This document shows, one piece after another, positions 1 through 4,915 of a stretch of DNA of 6,317 bases; the stretch's first letter is position 1, and every line of letters starts with the position of its first letter. The DNA is taken from contig CACZNF010000064.1 of assembly GCA_902782395.1 (NCBI GenBank), forward strand, positions 1-6,317, in the 5' to 3' direction. Origin of the DNA: an uncultured Erysipelotrichaceae bacterium. Its GTDB lineage: Bacteria; Bacillota_I; Bacilli_A; RFN20; CAG-826. The notes beneath the pieces are model-generated. The model worked only from the letters and a program-made list of their open reading frames with translations. It made no database searches and was not told where the DNA came from. The translations under genes were made by a program, and so were the position numbers.

Positions 1-362
1 CAAACGAATCTAGCAGATCTATCTTCCTTATCGTTTAAGTCTTTTAAGATTTCTTTAATAGCGTTAGCGTGACCACCCATGGCTGTCGCATATCTTGCGC
101 TATGCATGCCTGGACGATTATCTAAAGCGGTGATTTCTAAACCTGAATCATCAGCGATAATAGGGAAAGATGTGACTTTTTGCACAGCTTTAGCCTTAAT
201 TAAAGCATTTTCAGCGTAAGTCTTACCGTTTTCTTCAACGTCATCAATCTTAATGCCTAAGTCACTAAGGCCGTAGACAACGATCTTATGTGGAGAGAGG
301 ACTTCTCTCACTTCTTTTAATTTGTTTTTATTGGATGTAGCTAGGACGATTTCGTAATTCAT
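1..362 (-). CDS. rdgB: XTP/dITP pyrophosphatase (RdgB/HAM1 family), N-terminal part, cut by window edge
   Basis: This enzyme family hydrolyses non-canonical purine triphosphates (dITP, XTP, ITP) to the monophosphate plus pyrophosphate in the cytoplasm, keeping deaminated bases out of DNA and RNA. The 120 visible residues carry the family landmarks. The nucleotide-binding start is IVLATSNKNK (residues 5-14). ENALIKAKA (51-59) forms the helix after the first strands. ADDSGLE (70-76) holds the catalytic and metal-binding aspartates. PGMHSARYA (84-92) is the substrate loop. Family members are about 190-200 residues, so roughly 75 C-terminal residues lie outside the window. The ATG at 362-360 puts the nucleotide-binding strand at the usual distance from the N-terminus. 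No Shine-Dalgarno sequence precedes it, and a TATACT box sits only 12 bases upstream. The gene diverges from the VTT membrane protein at 416. The family call is secure. Confidence 0.95.
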   Translation of the reverse strand, partial: MNYEIVLATSNKNKLKEVREVLSPHKIVVYGLSDLGIKIDDVEENGKTYAENALIKAKAVQKVTSFPIIADDSGLEITALDNRPGMHSARYATAMGGHANAIKEILKDLNDKEDRSARFV

Positions 363-374
363 ATAAACTATCTT

Positions 375-380
375 AGTATA
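375..380 (-). promoter_or_regulatory. Putative -10 box of rdgB
   Basis: On the minus strand TATACT lies 12 bases before the rdgB ATG, so a transcript starting at the usual distance would have a leader of only about five bases. No convincing -35 element is visible in the surrounding A/T run, so this is a tentative call. Confidence 0.4.
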
Positions 381-402
381 TTTTTCTATAAATAAAAATA
401 TA

Positions 403-408
403 TATAAT
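403..408 (+). promoter_or_regulatory. Putative -10 box of the VTT membrane protein gene
   Basis: A perfect TATAAT ends seven bases before the ATG at 416. The expected transcription start therefore falls at or within a base or two of the start codon, as for a leaderless mRNA. The only Shine-Dalgarno-like bases, AAGG, touch the ATG and are too close to work normally. No good -35 box is seen, and the stretch is AT-rich enough for chance matches. Confidence 0.45.
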
Positions 409-415
409 AATAAGG

Positions 416-1120
416 ATGAAAGAATTCTTAAAAAAATACAAATCTTCAATTATTAAAACCATCATTGTCATCGCTATCCTAGTAGCTATCGCCGTTGGTG
501 TTTATTTCATCTTACGAGCATGTGGCTTCACTAAAGCGGAAGACTATATTGCTTTAAAAAACAAATTCGGTGATAGTGTAGTCTTTTGGCTAATCGTTGG
601 TTTATTAGAAATAGTGCAGGTCATCTTCGTGCCTTTAACTAATCAAATCATTACCGTCCCTGTCGCTATGGTTTTTAATGATGAGTTATGGAAAGTATGG
701 TTAACCGCTTGGATTAGTATTTGGCTTGCCACTTTAATTCTTTATTGGATTGGTAGAGTCGGTGGACCAAAACTATTAAAATGGATACTTAATGATAAAG
801 AACAAGTGGAAAAGTGCACTAACTTTTTAAATAGAGGTTGGATATTCTATCCAATTGGGATGATATTACCTTTACCTGATGATGTGATTACCACTTTAGC
901 GGGTACCGCAAAAATGAATTTCTTCTTTGTCGCTATTTGTTCGTTCTTTACTCGCGCTCTTGATACTGCTTTCAGTGTTTTCTTATATGGCTACGCTGTT
1001 AAACATCCATGGTTATGGATTGTTATTGTTTTAGGTACAATTGGCTTATTTGTCTTAACTTTCTTCCTCTGGAAGCATGATCAAAAGAAAAGAAAAGCGT
1101 TAGAGCAAGAAACAAAATAA
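416..1120 (+). CDS. VTT-domain (DedA/TVP38-like) integral membrane protein
   Basis: This 234-residue multi-pass membrane protein has a basic N-terminus, a first helix at about residues 12-34, then a VTT/SNARE-associated domain at about 55-200 and a last helix at about 200-220 before a charged tail. Visible family features are a proline-containing re-entrant-like segment near 69-87, a GR pair at 113-114, and the segment LPLPDDVITTLAGTAKM (151-167). That last segment matches the 'P..P.D......G' signature of TVP38/DedA proteins. The family includes lipid scramblases or flippases and transporters needed for membrane homeostasis, including undecaprenyl-phosphate recycling in some DedA members. Which substrate applies here cannot be told. 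The gene stands alone, diverging from rdgB and converging on the 1164-1475 gene, with a terminator 5 bases after its stop. There is no usable ribosome binding site, so a leaderless start is likely. The start is the first ATG before the hydrophobic helix. Confidence 0.85.
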   Translation: MKEFLKKYKSSIIKTIIVIAILVAIAVGVYFILRACGFTKAEDYIALKNKFGDSVVFWLIVGLLEIVQVIFVPLTNQIITVPVAMVFNDELWKVWLTAWISIWLATLILYWIGRVGGPKLLKWILNDKEQVEKCTNFLNRGWIFYPIGMILPLPDDVITTLAGTAKMNFFFVAICSFFTRALDTAFSVFLYGYAVKHPWLWIVIVLGTIGLFVLTFFLWKHDQKKRKALEQETK

Positions 1121-1152
1121 AAAAGTTGTCCAAACGGGCAACTATATTTTCA
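1121..1152. terminator. Bidirectional rho-independent terminator between convergent genes
   Basis: GTTGTCC (1125-1131) pairs with GGGCAAC (1136-1142) around a four-base loop, seven pairs including one G-U. On the plus strand it is followed by TATATTTT. On the minus strand it is followed by a run of T's (complement of the A-run just before 1125). It can therefore stop both the VTT gene, whose stop codon ends at 1120, and the minus-strand gene ending at 1164. Confidence 0.8.
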
Positions 1153-1163
1153 ATTTTGATAGT

Positions 1164-1475
1164 TTATTCGTATGATTTCCAACGATCGTAGAAACGAACT
1201 GTAAAGGTAGCGGTGAGAACATCTAAGACAAGTGAACCAATAGAGATGGCAAAATCAAGTCCAGTAAATTTATCACCCCTAGAAAGAGTAACAATTAAAT
1301 AAACGATGTCTAGAATAAAAATGACAATCGTTAAAATCAAATTGATAAAGAAAGCAGTCTTATATTTTTTGCTAGTGGCTTCATACTCATCAACGTCAAA
1401 TTTCTCATCGACTTGATTGGTGACATTTACTTCTTCGTTCACCTTTTTAAATTCAGGATAGTTGTTATTTTCCAT
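1164..1475 (-). CDS. Small two-helix membrane protein of unknown function
   Basis: I do not recognise this 103-residue protein. The first 38 residues are acidic and polar and probably cytoplasmic. Two hydrophobic helices follow at about 41-63 and 72-94, joined by a short polar turn (SRGDKFTG, 65-72), and the protein ends in a basic-aromatic tail (RFYDRW, 94-99). Both termini should therefore lie on the same side of the membrane. It has no cysteine or obvious catalytic motif. The start is the ATG at 1475-1473. No clear Shine-Dalgarno site precedes it, but a plausible sigma-A promoter sits 20-50 bases upstream, giving a leader of about 15 bases. The stop is TAA. Its terminator is the shared hairpin at 1125-1142, so it is probably transcribed alone. 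Codon use looks like its neighbours. It is a real gene by its isolated position, promoter and terminator, but its role is unknown. Confidence 0.75.
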   Translation of the reverse strand: MENNNYPEFKKVNEEVNVTNQVDEKFDVDEYEATSKKYKTAFFINLILTIVIFILDIVYLIVTLSRGDKFTGLDFAISIGSLVLDVLTATFTVRFYDRWKSYE

Positions 1476-1496
1476 AGGGCTTTTTCTCTTTGATTT

Positions 1497-1525
1497 ATTC
1501 TACTAATAAGCAAAAACTAAAACAA
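1497..1525 (-). promoter_or_regulatory. Putative sigma-A promoter of the small membrane protein gene
   Basis: On the minus strand TTGTTT (1525-1520) is followed after exactly 17 bases by TAGAAT (1502-1497), five of six matches to the -10 consensus. Transcription would start near 1490. It lies just downstream of the terminator at 1568-1587, which separates it from the tRNA region. Confidence 0.5.
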
Positions 1526-1560
1526 GAAAAAACCATGTACCCATCAACAAATTATGACAA

Positions 1561-1590
1561 TAAAAATAACAGCGCCTAAGCGCTGTTTTC
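1561..1590 (-). terminator. Rho-independent terminator behind the tRNA remnant
   Basis: Arms AACAGCGC (1568-1575) and GCGCTGTT (1580-1587) make eight pairs around a four-base loop. On the minus strand they are followed by ATTTTTATT. The stem arms are identical in sequence to those of the tRNA-Gly terminator at 1919-1938, and the hairpin lies the same distance from the adjoining tRNA 3' end. Confidence 0.75.
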
Positions 1591-1596
1591 TTCATC

Positions 1597-1630
1597 CGGA
1601 GGAAGCGACGGGAATCGAACCCACATAACT
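1597..1630 (-). pseudogene. Degenerate tRNA 3' end (T-arm and acceptor strand only)
   Basis: Read on the minus strand, this has a T-stem/loop (1624-1608, loop TTCGATT), a 3' acceptor strand CGCTTCC (1607-1601), a discriminator T, and then CCG instead of CCA. No matching acceptor 5' strand, D-arm or anticodon arm follows upstream. Together with its terminator it aligns without gaps to the 3' end and terminator of the tRNA-Gly gene (1568-1629 against 1919-1980, roughly nine or ten mismatches in 62 positions). A decayed second copy of a tRNA gene, or the scar of recombination at a tRNA 3' end, would explain it. Confidence 0.65.
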
Positions 1631-1733
1631 TTAAAAAAACTTAATTGAAGCATCCTTCTATGTAAAAAATGCATAAAAGTGAATAATTGTAATGTGTGAA
1701 AATCGAACTGTTGCAAAAAAGCAGCCATTAAAA

Positions 1734-1902
1734 TTGATAACTCATCAAATTTTATTATTTTTTTGTTAGAAACGTGAACATGTTCTTTTTTGGAACAGGT
1801 TTATATTTTGAACATTGAAATTCAATTGCCGAGGAATCCTCGTTAGTTGAAATGTGCGTTTTCCGCACTTAGCGTACTTCCGTCGAAAAAACCGACAAAA
1901 GT
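1734..1902. repeat. Cluster of short inverted repeats, possible structured RNA
   Basis: Six self-complementary elements lie in about 170 bases: TTGAT/ATCAA (1734-1748); palindrome GAACATGTTC (1776-1785), whose second half can instead pair with GAACA at 1793-1797; ATTGAA-A-TTCAAT (1814-1826); CGAGGA-A-TCCTCG (1830-1842); GTGCG/CGCAC with a five-base loop (1854-1868); and a two-step hairpin ACTT..GTCG/CGAC..AAGT (1876-1902). I recognise no known RNA family and no convincing promoter for it on either strand. Confidence 0.4.
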
Positions 1903-1909
1903 AACTTTT

Positions 1910-1943
1910 AAAAAACAAAACAGCGCATTTGCGCTGTTTTTTT
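1910..1943 (-). terminator. Terminator of tRNA-Gly
   Basis: AAAACAGCGC (1917-1926) pairs with GCGCTGTTTT (1931-1940), ten pairs around loop ATTT. On the minus strand it is followed by GTTTTTT. It starts eight bases after the CCA end of the tRNA. The plus strand also carries a T-run, so it may act in both directions. Confidence 0.85.
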
Positions 1944-1947
1944 CATA

Positions 1948-2021
1948 TGGAGCAAGTGACGGGAATCGAACCCGCATAATCAGCTTGGAAGGCTGATGTT
2001 CTACCACTGAACTACACTTGC
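1948..2021 (-). tRNA. trnG: tRNA-Gly (anticodon UCC)
   Basis: The 74-base cloverleaf on the minus strand folds cleanly. The acceptor GCAAGTG pairs with CACTTGC, with discriminator T and an encoded CCA. The D-arm contains the GTTCAGTGGTAGAAC core. The anticodon stem TCAGC/GCTGA encloses loop CTTCCAA with anticodon TCC. The T-arm has loop TTCGATT. It reads GGA and, by wobble, other GGN glycine codons. It has its own promoter at 2034-2063 and a strong terminator just downstream. It sits behind trxA on the same strand without an intervening terminator, so read-through from the upstream operon could also supply it. Confidence 0.95.
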
Positions 2022-2033
2022 GTAGCGGTAATG

Positions 2034-2063
2034 ATTATATATCACTACACGCCTATAATTCAA
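2034..2063 (-). promoter_or_regulatory. Sigma-A-type promoter of tRNA-Gly
   Basis: On the minus strand TTGAAT (2063-2058) and a perfect TATAAT (2039-2034) are separated by 18 bases. The start would fall about 5-7 bases upstream of the mature tRNA 5' end at 2021. The -35 box begins only nine bases after the trxA stop. Confidence 0.7.
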
Positions 2064-2071
2064 TAAATTAC

Positions 2072-2374
2072 TTATTGATTGATGAAAGATAAGAGTTGAT
2101 TTTTGTTTTGATAACCCATTCTCACATCAACACGTTGTCCATCTTTGAATAAGATTAAAGTTGGGACAGCTTGAATACCATATTGCGCCGCTAATGGGCC
2201 AGCTTCATCAACATCCACTTTAATAATAGTGGCGTTAACTTCATTACTTACCTCTTCTAAAACGGGGGAAAGCATTTTGCATGGGCCACACCAAGTGGCA
2301 AAGAAATCGACTAAAACAACGCCTTCTTTAATCGCAGCATTGAATTCATCACGGTCATTAATATGTTTTAACAT
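2072..2374 (-). CDS. trxA: Thioredoxin
   Basis: This is a 100-residue single-domain thioredoxin, a little short of the usual 104-110 but complete. The redox motif WCGPC is at residues 28-32, within FFATWCGPCKM, and the cis-proline of the active site is P71 in AVPT. The conserved buried aspartate is D23 and the G79/G87 turn positions are present. It reduces cytoplasmic protein disulfides using thioredoxin reductase, which is not in this window. No signal peptide or membrane anchor is visible, so it should be cytoplasmic. The start at 2374 is fixed by an excellent AGGAGG (2387-2382) seven bases upstream. A longer frame reaching 2467 would run inside the upstream TraX-family gene and has no such site, so it is rejected. 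It is the last gene of the three-gene operon, 11 bases after the TraX-family stop codon. Confidence 0.95.
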   Translation of the reverse strand: MLKHINDRDEFNAAIKEGVVLVDFFATWCGPCKMLSPVLEEVSNEVNATIIKVDVDEAGPLAAQYGIQAVPTLILFKDGQRVDVRMGYQNKNQLLSFINQ

Positions 2375-2380
2375 AATTCT

Positions 2381-2387
2381 TCCTCCT
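2381..2387 (-). promoter_or_regulatory. Strong Shine-Dalgarno site of trxA, overlapping the upstream stop codon
   Basis: AGGAGGA on the minus strand shares its first two bases with the TAG stop of the TraX-family gene (2388-2386). Ribosomes ending the upstream gene finish on the trxA loading site, so the two genes are probably translationally coupled. Confidence 0.85.
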
Positions 2388-3273
2388 ATATGTTTACTAA
2401 TACAAATATCAATACGATGATTGCCAGGTGTAATGGGTAGTAGAGATAACTCCCATACTGGAACCATTTCCTATTATATCCGCGCCTTCCGTTATAAAGC
2501 AAAATAAACGCTCCACTAATAATTGCGTAGATTTGAATATCGGTCATAGCAGCAGGCATGTAATAGATATTTGCGTTAATAAATGATTCAGAGAAGTAGA
2601 AGATGACACTTAATACCGCAAGTAATAAAACACTAACGATGTTAATTGCATTTCTTTCTAAATTACTATCTTTATATAAGTTAGGATCAGTACCTGATTG
2701 AGCACTAAACGATTTAACAAATAAACGACCTAATAAAGTAGCGAAATAAAAGCCGATAATTAAAGCAATACCAAACCACCCATATTGTGTGCGTAAAAAA
2801 TATGGAAACCACAATACCTCTCCTTGACATCCACATGCATCATGACACGTGACGATATAAGAGGTAATACCATACGCTAAAGGTAGGAGTGCTAGTAGTT
2901 TGATATACCATCTCTTATTCTTTAAACAATAGACTGCAACTGCACCTAAAAGTAGGTCAATAAAAATCACACGTGCATCCTTCATTGATCCACCGTTATT
3001 TCTAATCAAAGGAACAACATCTGTTAGGACAATAATTAGCGATATAACGGAGGCCATAATACCTAATCTTAAAACATATTTTTTAAAGCTTTTTGTGTGG
3101 ATGACACCTTCCGCAATCATTAAACAGAATAGTGGTAGTGCTAGTCTTCCAATATATCTAAATGGCTCAATTCTAAATAGGAGACCAACATGGTCAACAG
3201 TCATGGTGAGTAAAGCAATGATTTTTAGCCAAAAACTACTCAATATTAATGGGAATTTACGTTCGTTTTCCAT
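2386..3273 (-). CDS. TraX-family integral membrane protein
   Basis: This 295-residue protein has about eight hydrophobic segments. The N-terminal signature is typical of the TraX family: a helix with K17, then TMTVDHVG (23-30), IGRLALPLF (41-49), EGVIHT (55-60) and KKYVLRL (64-70). A conserved-looking C-terminal end YYPLHLAII (278-286) also fits. TraX was named for acetylation of F pilin, but chromosomal homologues are common and are regarded as membrane acyltransferase-like proteins. The substrate here is unknown and nothing else conjugative is in the window. An unusual cysteine group, C143, C147 and C149, lies in a polar stretch just after a helix. I chose the ATG at 3273, one base after the protease stop. 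A TTG at 3285 would add four residues and overlap the protease gene. The ribosome binding site is weak for either, so coupling to the upstream gene is likely. Confidence 0.85.
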   Translation of the reverse strand: MENERKFPLILSSFWLKIIALLTMTVDHVGLLFRIEPFRYIGRLALPLFCLMIAEGVIHTKSFKKYVLRLGIMASVISLIIVLTDVVPLIRNNGGSMKDARVIFIDLLLGAVAVYCLKNKRWYIKLLALLPLAYGITSYIVTCHDACGCQGEVLWFPYFLRTQYGWFGIALIIGFYFATLLGRLFVKSFSAQSGTDPNLYKDSNLERNAINIVSVLLLAVLSVIFYFSESFINANIYYMPAAMTDIQIYAIISGAFILLYNGRRGYNRKWFQYGSYLYYPLHLAIIVLIFVLVNI

Positions 3274-3274
3274 A

Positions 3275-4099
3275 TTATCTCGCAATTAAAACCATCGCAA
3301 AAGCAATGGAATTATAAATGACATGAGCGGTCATAGAACAGGCTGGTCCACGGTGTTCATAGGCAAGAGTTAAAACAAAACCTGCGACTATATATGAAGG
3401 TAAAGACCATAATTCATTAACAATGTTTTCCGCAGTGAAATCAAAGTGAATCATCGCAAAGACAATCACAGTAATAACAAATGCAAAATATTTATTAAAT
3501 CTTCTTAAAAAAGAATATAAACCAACACGATAAGTTAACTCTTCACAAATAGGCCCTATTAAACAAAGGGTAGCCATTGAAAAAAGAGGATAATTAAGCG
3601 CGGATAATTCTACGTTAGCTTGGTTAGCGTTTTGTGCGGACTCATGGAAAATAGAAATAACTGCACCCACAAGCATAGAAACGACAAGGACTGTGATAGT
3701 GTAACCAATGCCGTATAAGTAATCTATTCCACTAGTGAATTTCCCGAGGAACATTTTTCTTCTACCTGAGAAAAGAGCAATAGCAAGCAGAGCCACAAAC
3801 ATAGAGACATAAACAATAGTCATCAAAGTAGTGCTTCTTAAAGCTTTATCGACAAAAGCATCACTAGGGGTAAATAAGATAGTTAGTAATTCCGCAATAA
3901 GCATGCCACCATAAGCGAATCCAACTAAAAACATCCCAATTTGGGCAAATGGATGTAAAAATACCACTCTTTTTGGTACGCGTCTAATCTGATACAATTC
4001 GTTATCTTTATTGCAGTGTGGACACTTTTTCAGTGTCGCATCATGATAATCTCCACAATTAGGACATTTTATCCCCTTAAATACATCCTTGATTAACAT
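3275..4099 (-). CDS. CPBP-family intramembrane metalloprotease with N-terminal zinc ribbon
   Basis: This 274-residue protein is a probable Rce1/CAAX-like (CPBP) membrane protease. It opens with a treble-cysteine-pair zinc ribbon, CPNC (12-15) and CPHC (26-29), presumably cytoplasmic, followed by about seven membrane helices. The three catalytic motifs are intact and in order: EELTYR (186-191) for the EExxxR glutamates and arginine, FAMIH (214-218) for FxxxH, and HVIYN (259-263) for HxxxN. Bacterial members process or protect membrane peptides, including bacteriocin immunity and maturation, and some act on signalling proteins. The target here is unknown, and no bacteriocin gene is visible. It is the first gene of the operon with the TraX-family gene and trxA. 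The start at 4099 is supported by AGGA ten bases upstream and a TATAAT box further up. It diverges from the CvpA-like gene at 4187. Confidence 0.9.
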   Translation of the reverse strand: MLIKDVFKGIKCPNCGDYHDATLKKCPHCNKDNELYQIRRVPKRVVFLHPFAQIGMFLVGFAYGGMLIAELLTILFTPSDAFVDKALRSTTLMTIVYVSMFVALLAIALFSGRRKMFLGKFTSGIDYLYGIGYTITVLVVSMLVGAVISIFHESAQNANQANVELSALNYPLFSMATLCLIGPICEELTYRVGLYSFLRRFNKYFAFVITVIVFAMIHFDFTAENIVNELWSLPSYIVAGFVLTLAYEHRGPACSMTAHVIYNSIAFAMVLIAR

Positions 4100-4121
4100 T
4101 TGCTTTTAATCCTATTAAAAA

Positions 4122-4127
4122 AATTAT
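4122..4127 (-). promoter_or_regulatory. Putative -10 box of the protease-TraX-trxA operon
   Basis: A perfect TATAAT on the minus strand lies about 22 bases before the protease ATG, leaving room for a short leader with the AGGA ribosome site. The -35 region (around 4145-4152) shows only a weak match. The 87-bp divergent interval also has to hold the promoter of the 4187 gene. Confidence 0.5.
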
Positions 4128-4186
4128 ACACTAATTGTAGGTCTTGTTATAGTCATAACTTGTATTAAGTTATTCTTGTTGGCGAT

Positions 4187-4915
4187 ATGAAATTTGATTA
4201 CTCAGCAATCACCGGTTACTTTAATTTAGCACTAGTGCTTCTTTTTGTTTTATTTATCGGTGGTATAGTTGTCGCTGCTTTTAGAGGCTTAAGACGTGGT
4301 GTTTGGAAATCTACTCACAACATGGTGTGTATGCTTTCTTTAGTCATCATTGCTTTCGTCACCTTAGATCCATTATGTAAATTCGTGGAGGGCTTTGATT
4401 TATCCCGTTGGGTTCATGGCTCTTTTTATATTAAACAAGTTTTAGAAGAAGGAGTGGTCCAAACCTATTGGGTACCAGTCACATCCATTAAAGAAACCGC
4501 GACAGAATTTGTCAAAGGTATCTATCTCACTTATAACGTTTCCGCTTCGACCGCTAGCGCTACTAACTTCGCTTTCGCTTTAACGGAATCCGCTATTAAG
4601 ATTGTGCTATTCATCGTTGATATGATCTTGATTATGACATTAGGTAACCTTTTCAGTTTCTTGACTTGGTTCTTAGTGGCTCAACACTTAGTGCCTAAGA
4701 TTGCTCGTAGCACTATTAAATTAAGATGGTTAGGCGCTATTGAAACAGCGGTAACTTTTGTTGTTATAACAGCTTTATTCTTCACCCCATTCACTTCTTT
4801 GGTTAACTCATTAAACCAATCTTATCAAAACAACAAGCCAACAAGCGAAAACCAAACCACGATTCTTTATTCGCTAAAATCTTATTCAACTGGACTGTTG
4901 ATGGTAGTGGTATGA
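4187..4915 (+). CDS. CvpA-like four-helix membrane domain, N-terminal part of a frame-split large protein
   Basis: The 242-residue frame has helices at about 13-32, 45-60, 136-165 and 184-205. After helix 1 comes RGLRRGVWK (33-41), resembling the 'G..+G' turn of CvpA-family proteins, and before helix 4 comes LRWLGAIE (179-186), resembling the 'R.LG...G' segment of that family. CvpA proteins are needed for colicin V export and for envelope stress and division phenotypes, with no settled biochemistry. The loop between helices 2 and 3 is long (about 75 residues). After helix 4 about 20 polar residues follow (207-225), and then the frame turns unnatural (residues 226-242) and stops at TGA 4913-4915. 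The adjacent frame is open from 4807 and reads smoothly into the next entry, so this is most likely one gene with a one-base loss near 4860. ATG 4187 is the only usable start after an in-frame TAA at 4166. No Shine-Dalgarno site is present. Confidence 0.7.
   Translation: MKFDYSAITGYFNLALVLLFVLFIGGIVVAAFRGLRRGVWKSTHNMVCMLSLVIIAFVTLDPLCKFVEGFDLSRWVHGSFYIKQVLEEGVVQTYWVPVTSIKETATEFVKGIYLTYNVSASTASATNFAFALTESAIKIVLFIVDMILIMTLGNLFSFLTWFLVAQHLVPKIARSTIKLRWLGAIETAVTFVVITALFFTPFTSLVNSLNQSYQNNKPTSENQTTILYSLKSYSTGLLMVVV

Larger units (their letters stand above)
1476..1947. other. Gene-free interval of about 470 bp
   Basis: I see no credible protein-coding ORF here on either strand. From low to high coordinate it holds the promoter of the 1164-1475 gene, a terminator (1568-1587), a tRNA 3'-end remnant (1597-1630), an AT-rich stretch without assigned elements (1631-1733), a run of short inverted repeats (1734-1902), and the tRNA-Gly terminator (1917-1940). 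The inverted repeats could be a structured RNA or decayed DNA. Confidence 0.7.

Noticed and set aside
1776..1785. LexA/SOS box at GAACATGTTC
   Set aside because: The Gram-positive SOS operator has four bases between GAAC and GTTC. Here there are two, and no gene start is nearby.
1568..1916. A tmRNA (ssrA) gene on the minus strand
   Set aside because: The tRNA-like 3' end, terminator and overall length suggested it, and GGTTTTTTCGACGG at 1893-1880 recalls the conserved 5' region. But no 5' acceptor strand pairs properly with CGCTTCC at the right place, the 3' end is CCG, and no tag reading frame ending in Ala-Ala-stop is visible.
2229..2420. Plus-strand ORF of 63 codons
   Set aside because: It is antisense to trxA, has low-quality composition and has no ribosome site.
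2375..2467. N-terminal extension of thioredoxin to an upstream ATG (131 residues)
   Set aside because: The extra 31 residues overlap the TraX-family coding region in another frame and lack thioredoxin similarity. The AGGAGG site clearly serves the ATG at 2374.
2386..3273. Conjugative element, because of the TraX-family protein
   Set aside because: There is no relaxase, pilus, mating-pair or integrase gene in the window, and TraX-family proteins are common on chromosomes.
3095..3289. Plus-strand ORF of 64 codons
   Set aside because: It is antisense to the well-supported TraX-family gene and shows no protein-like features.
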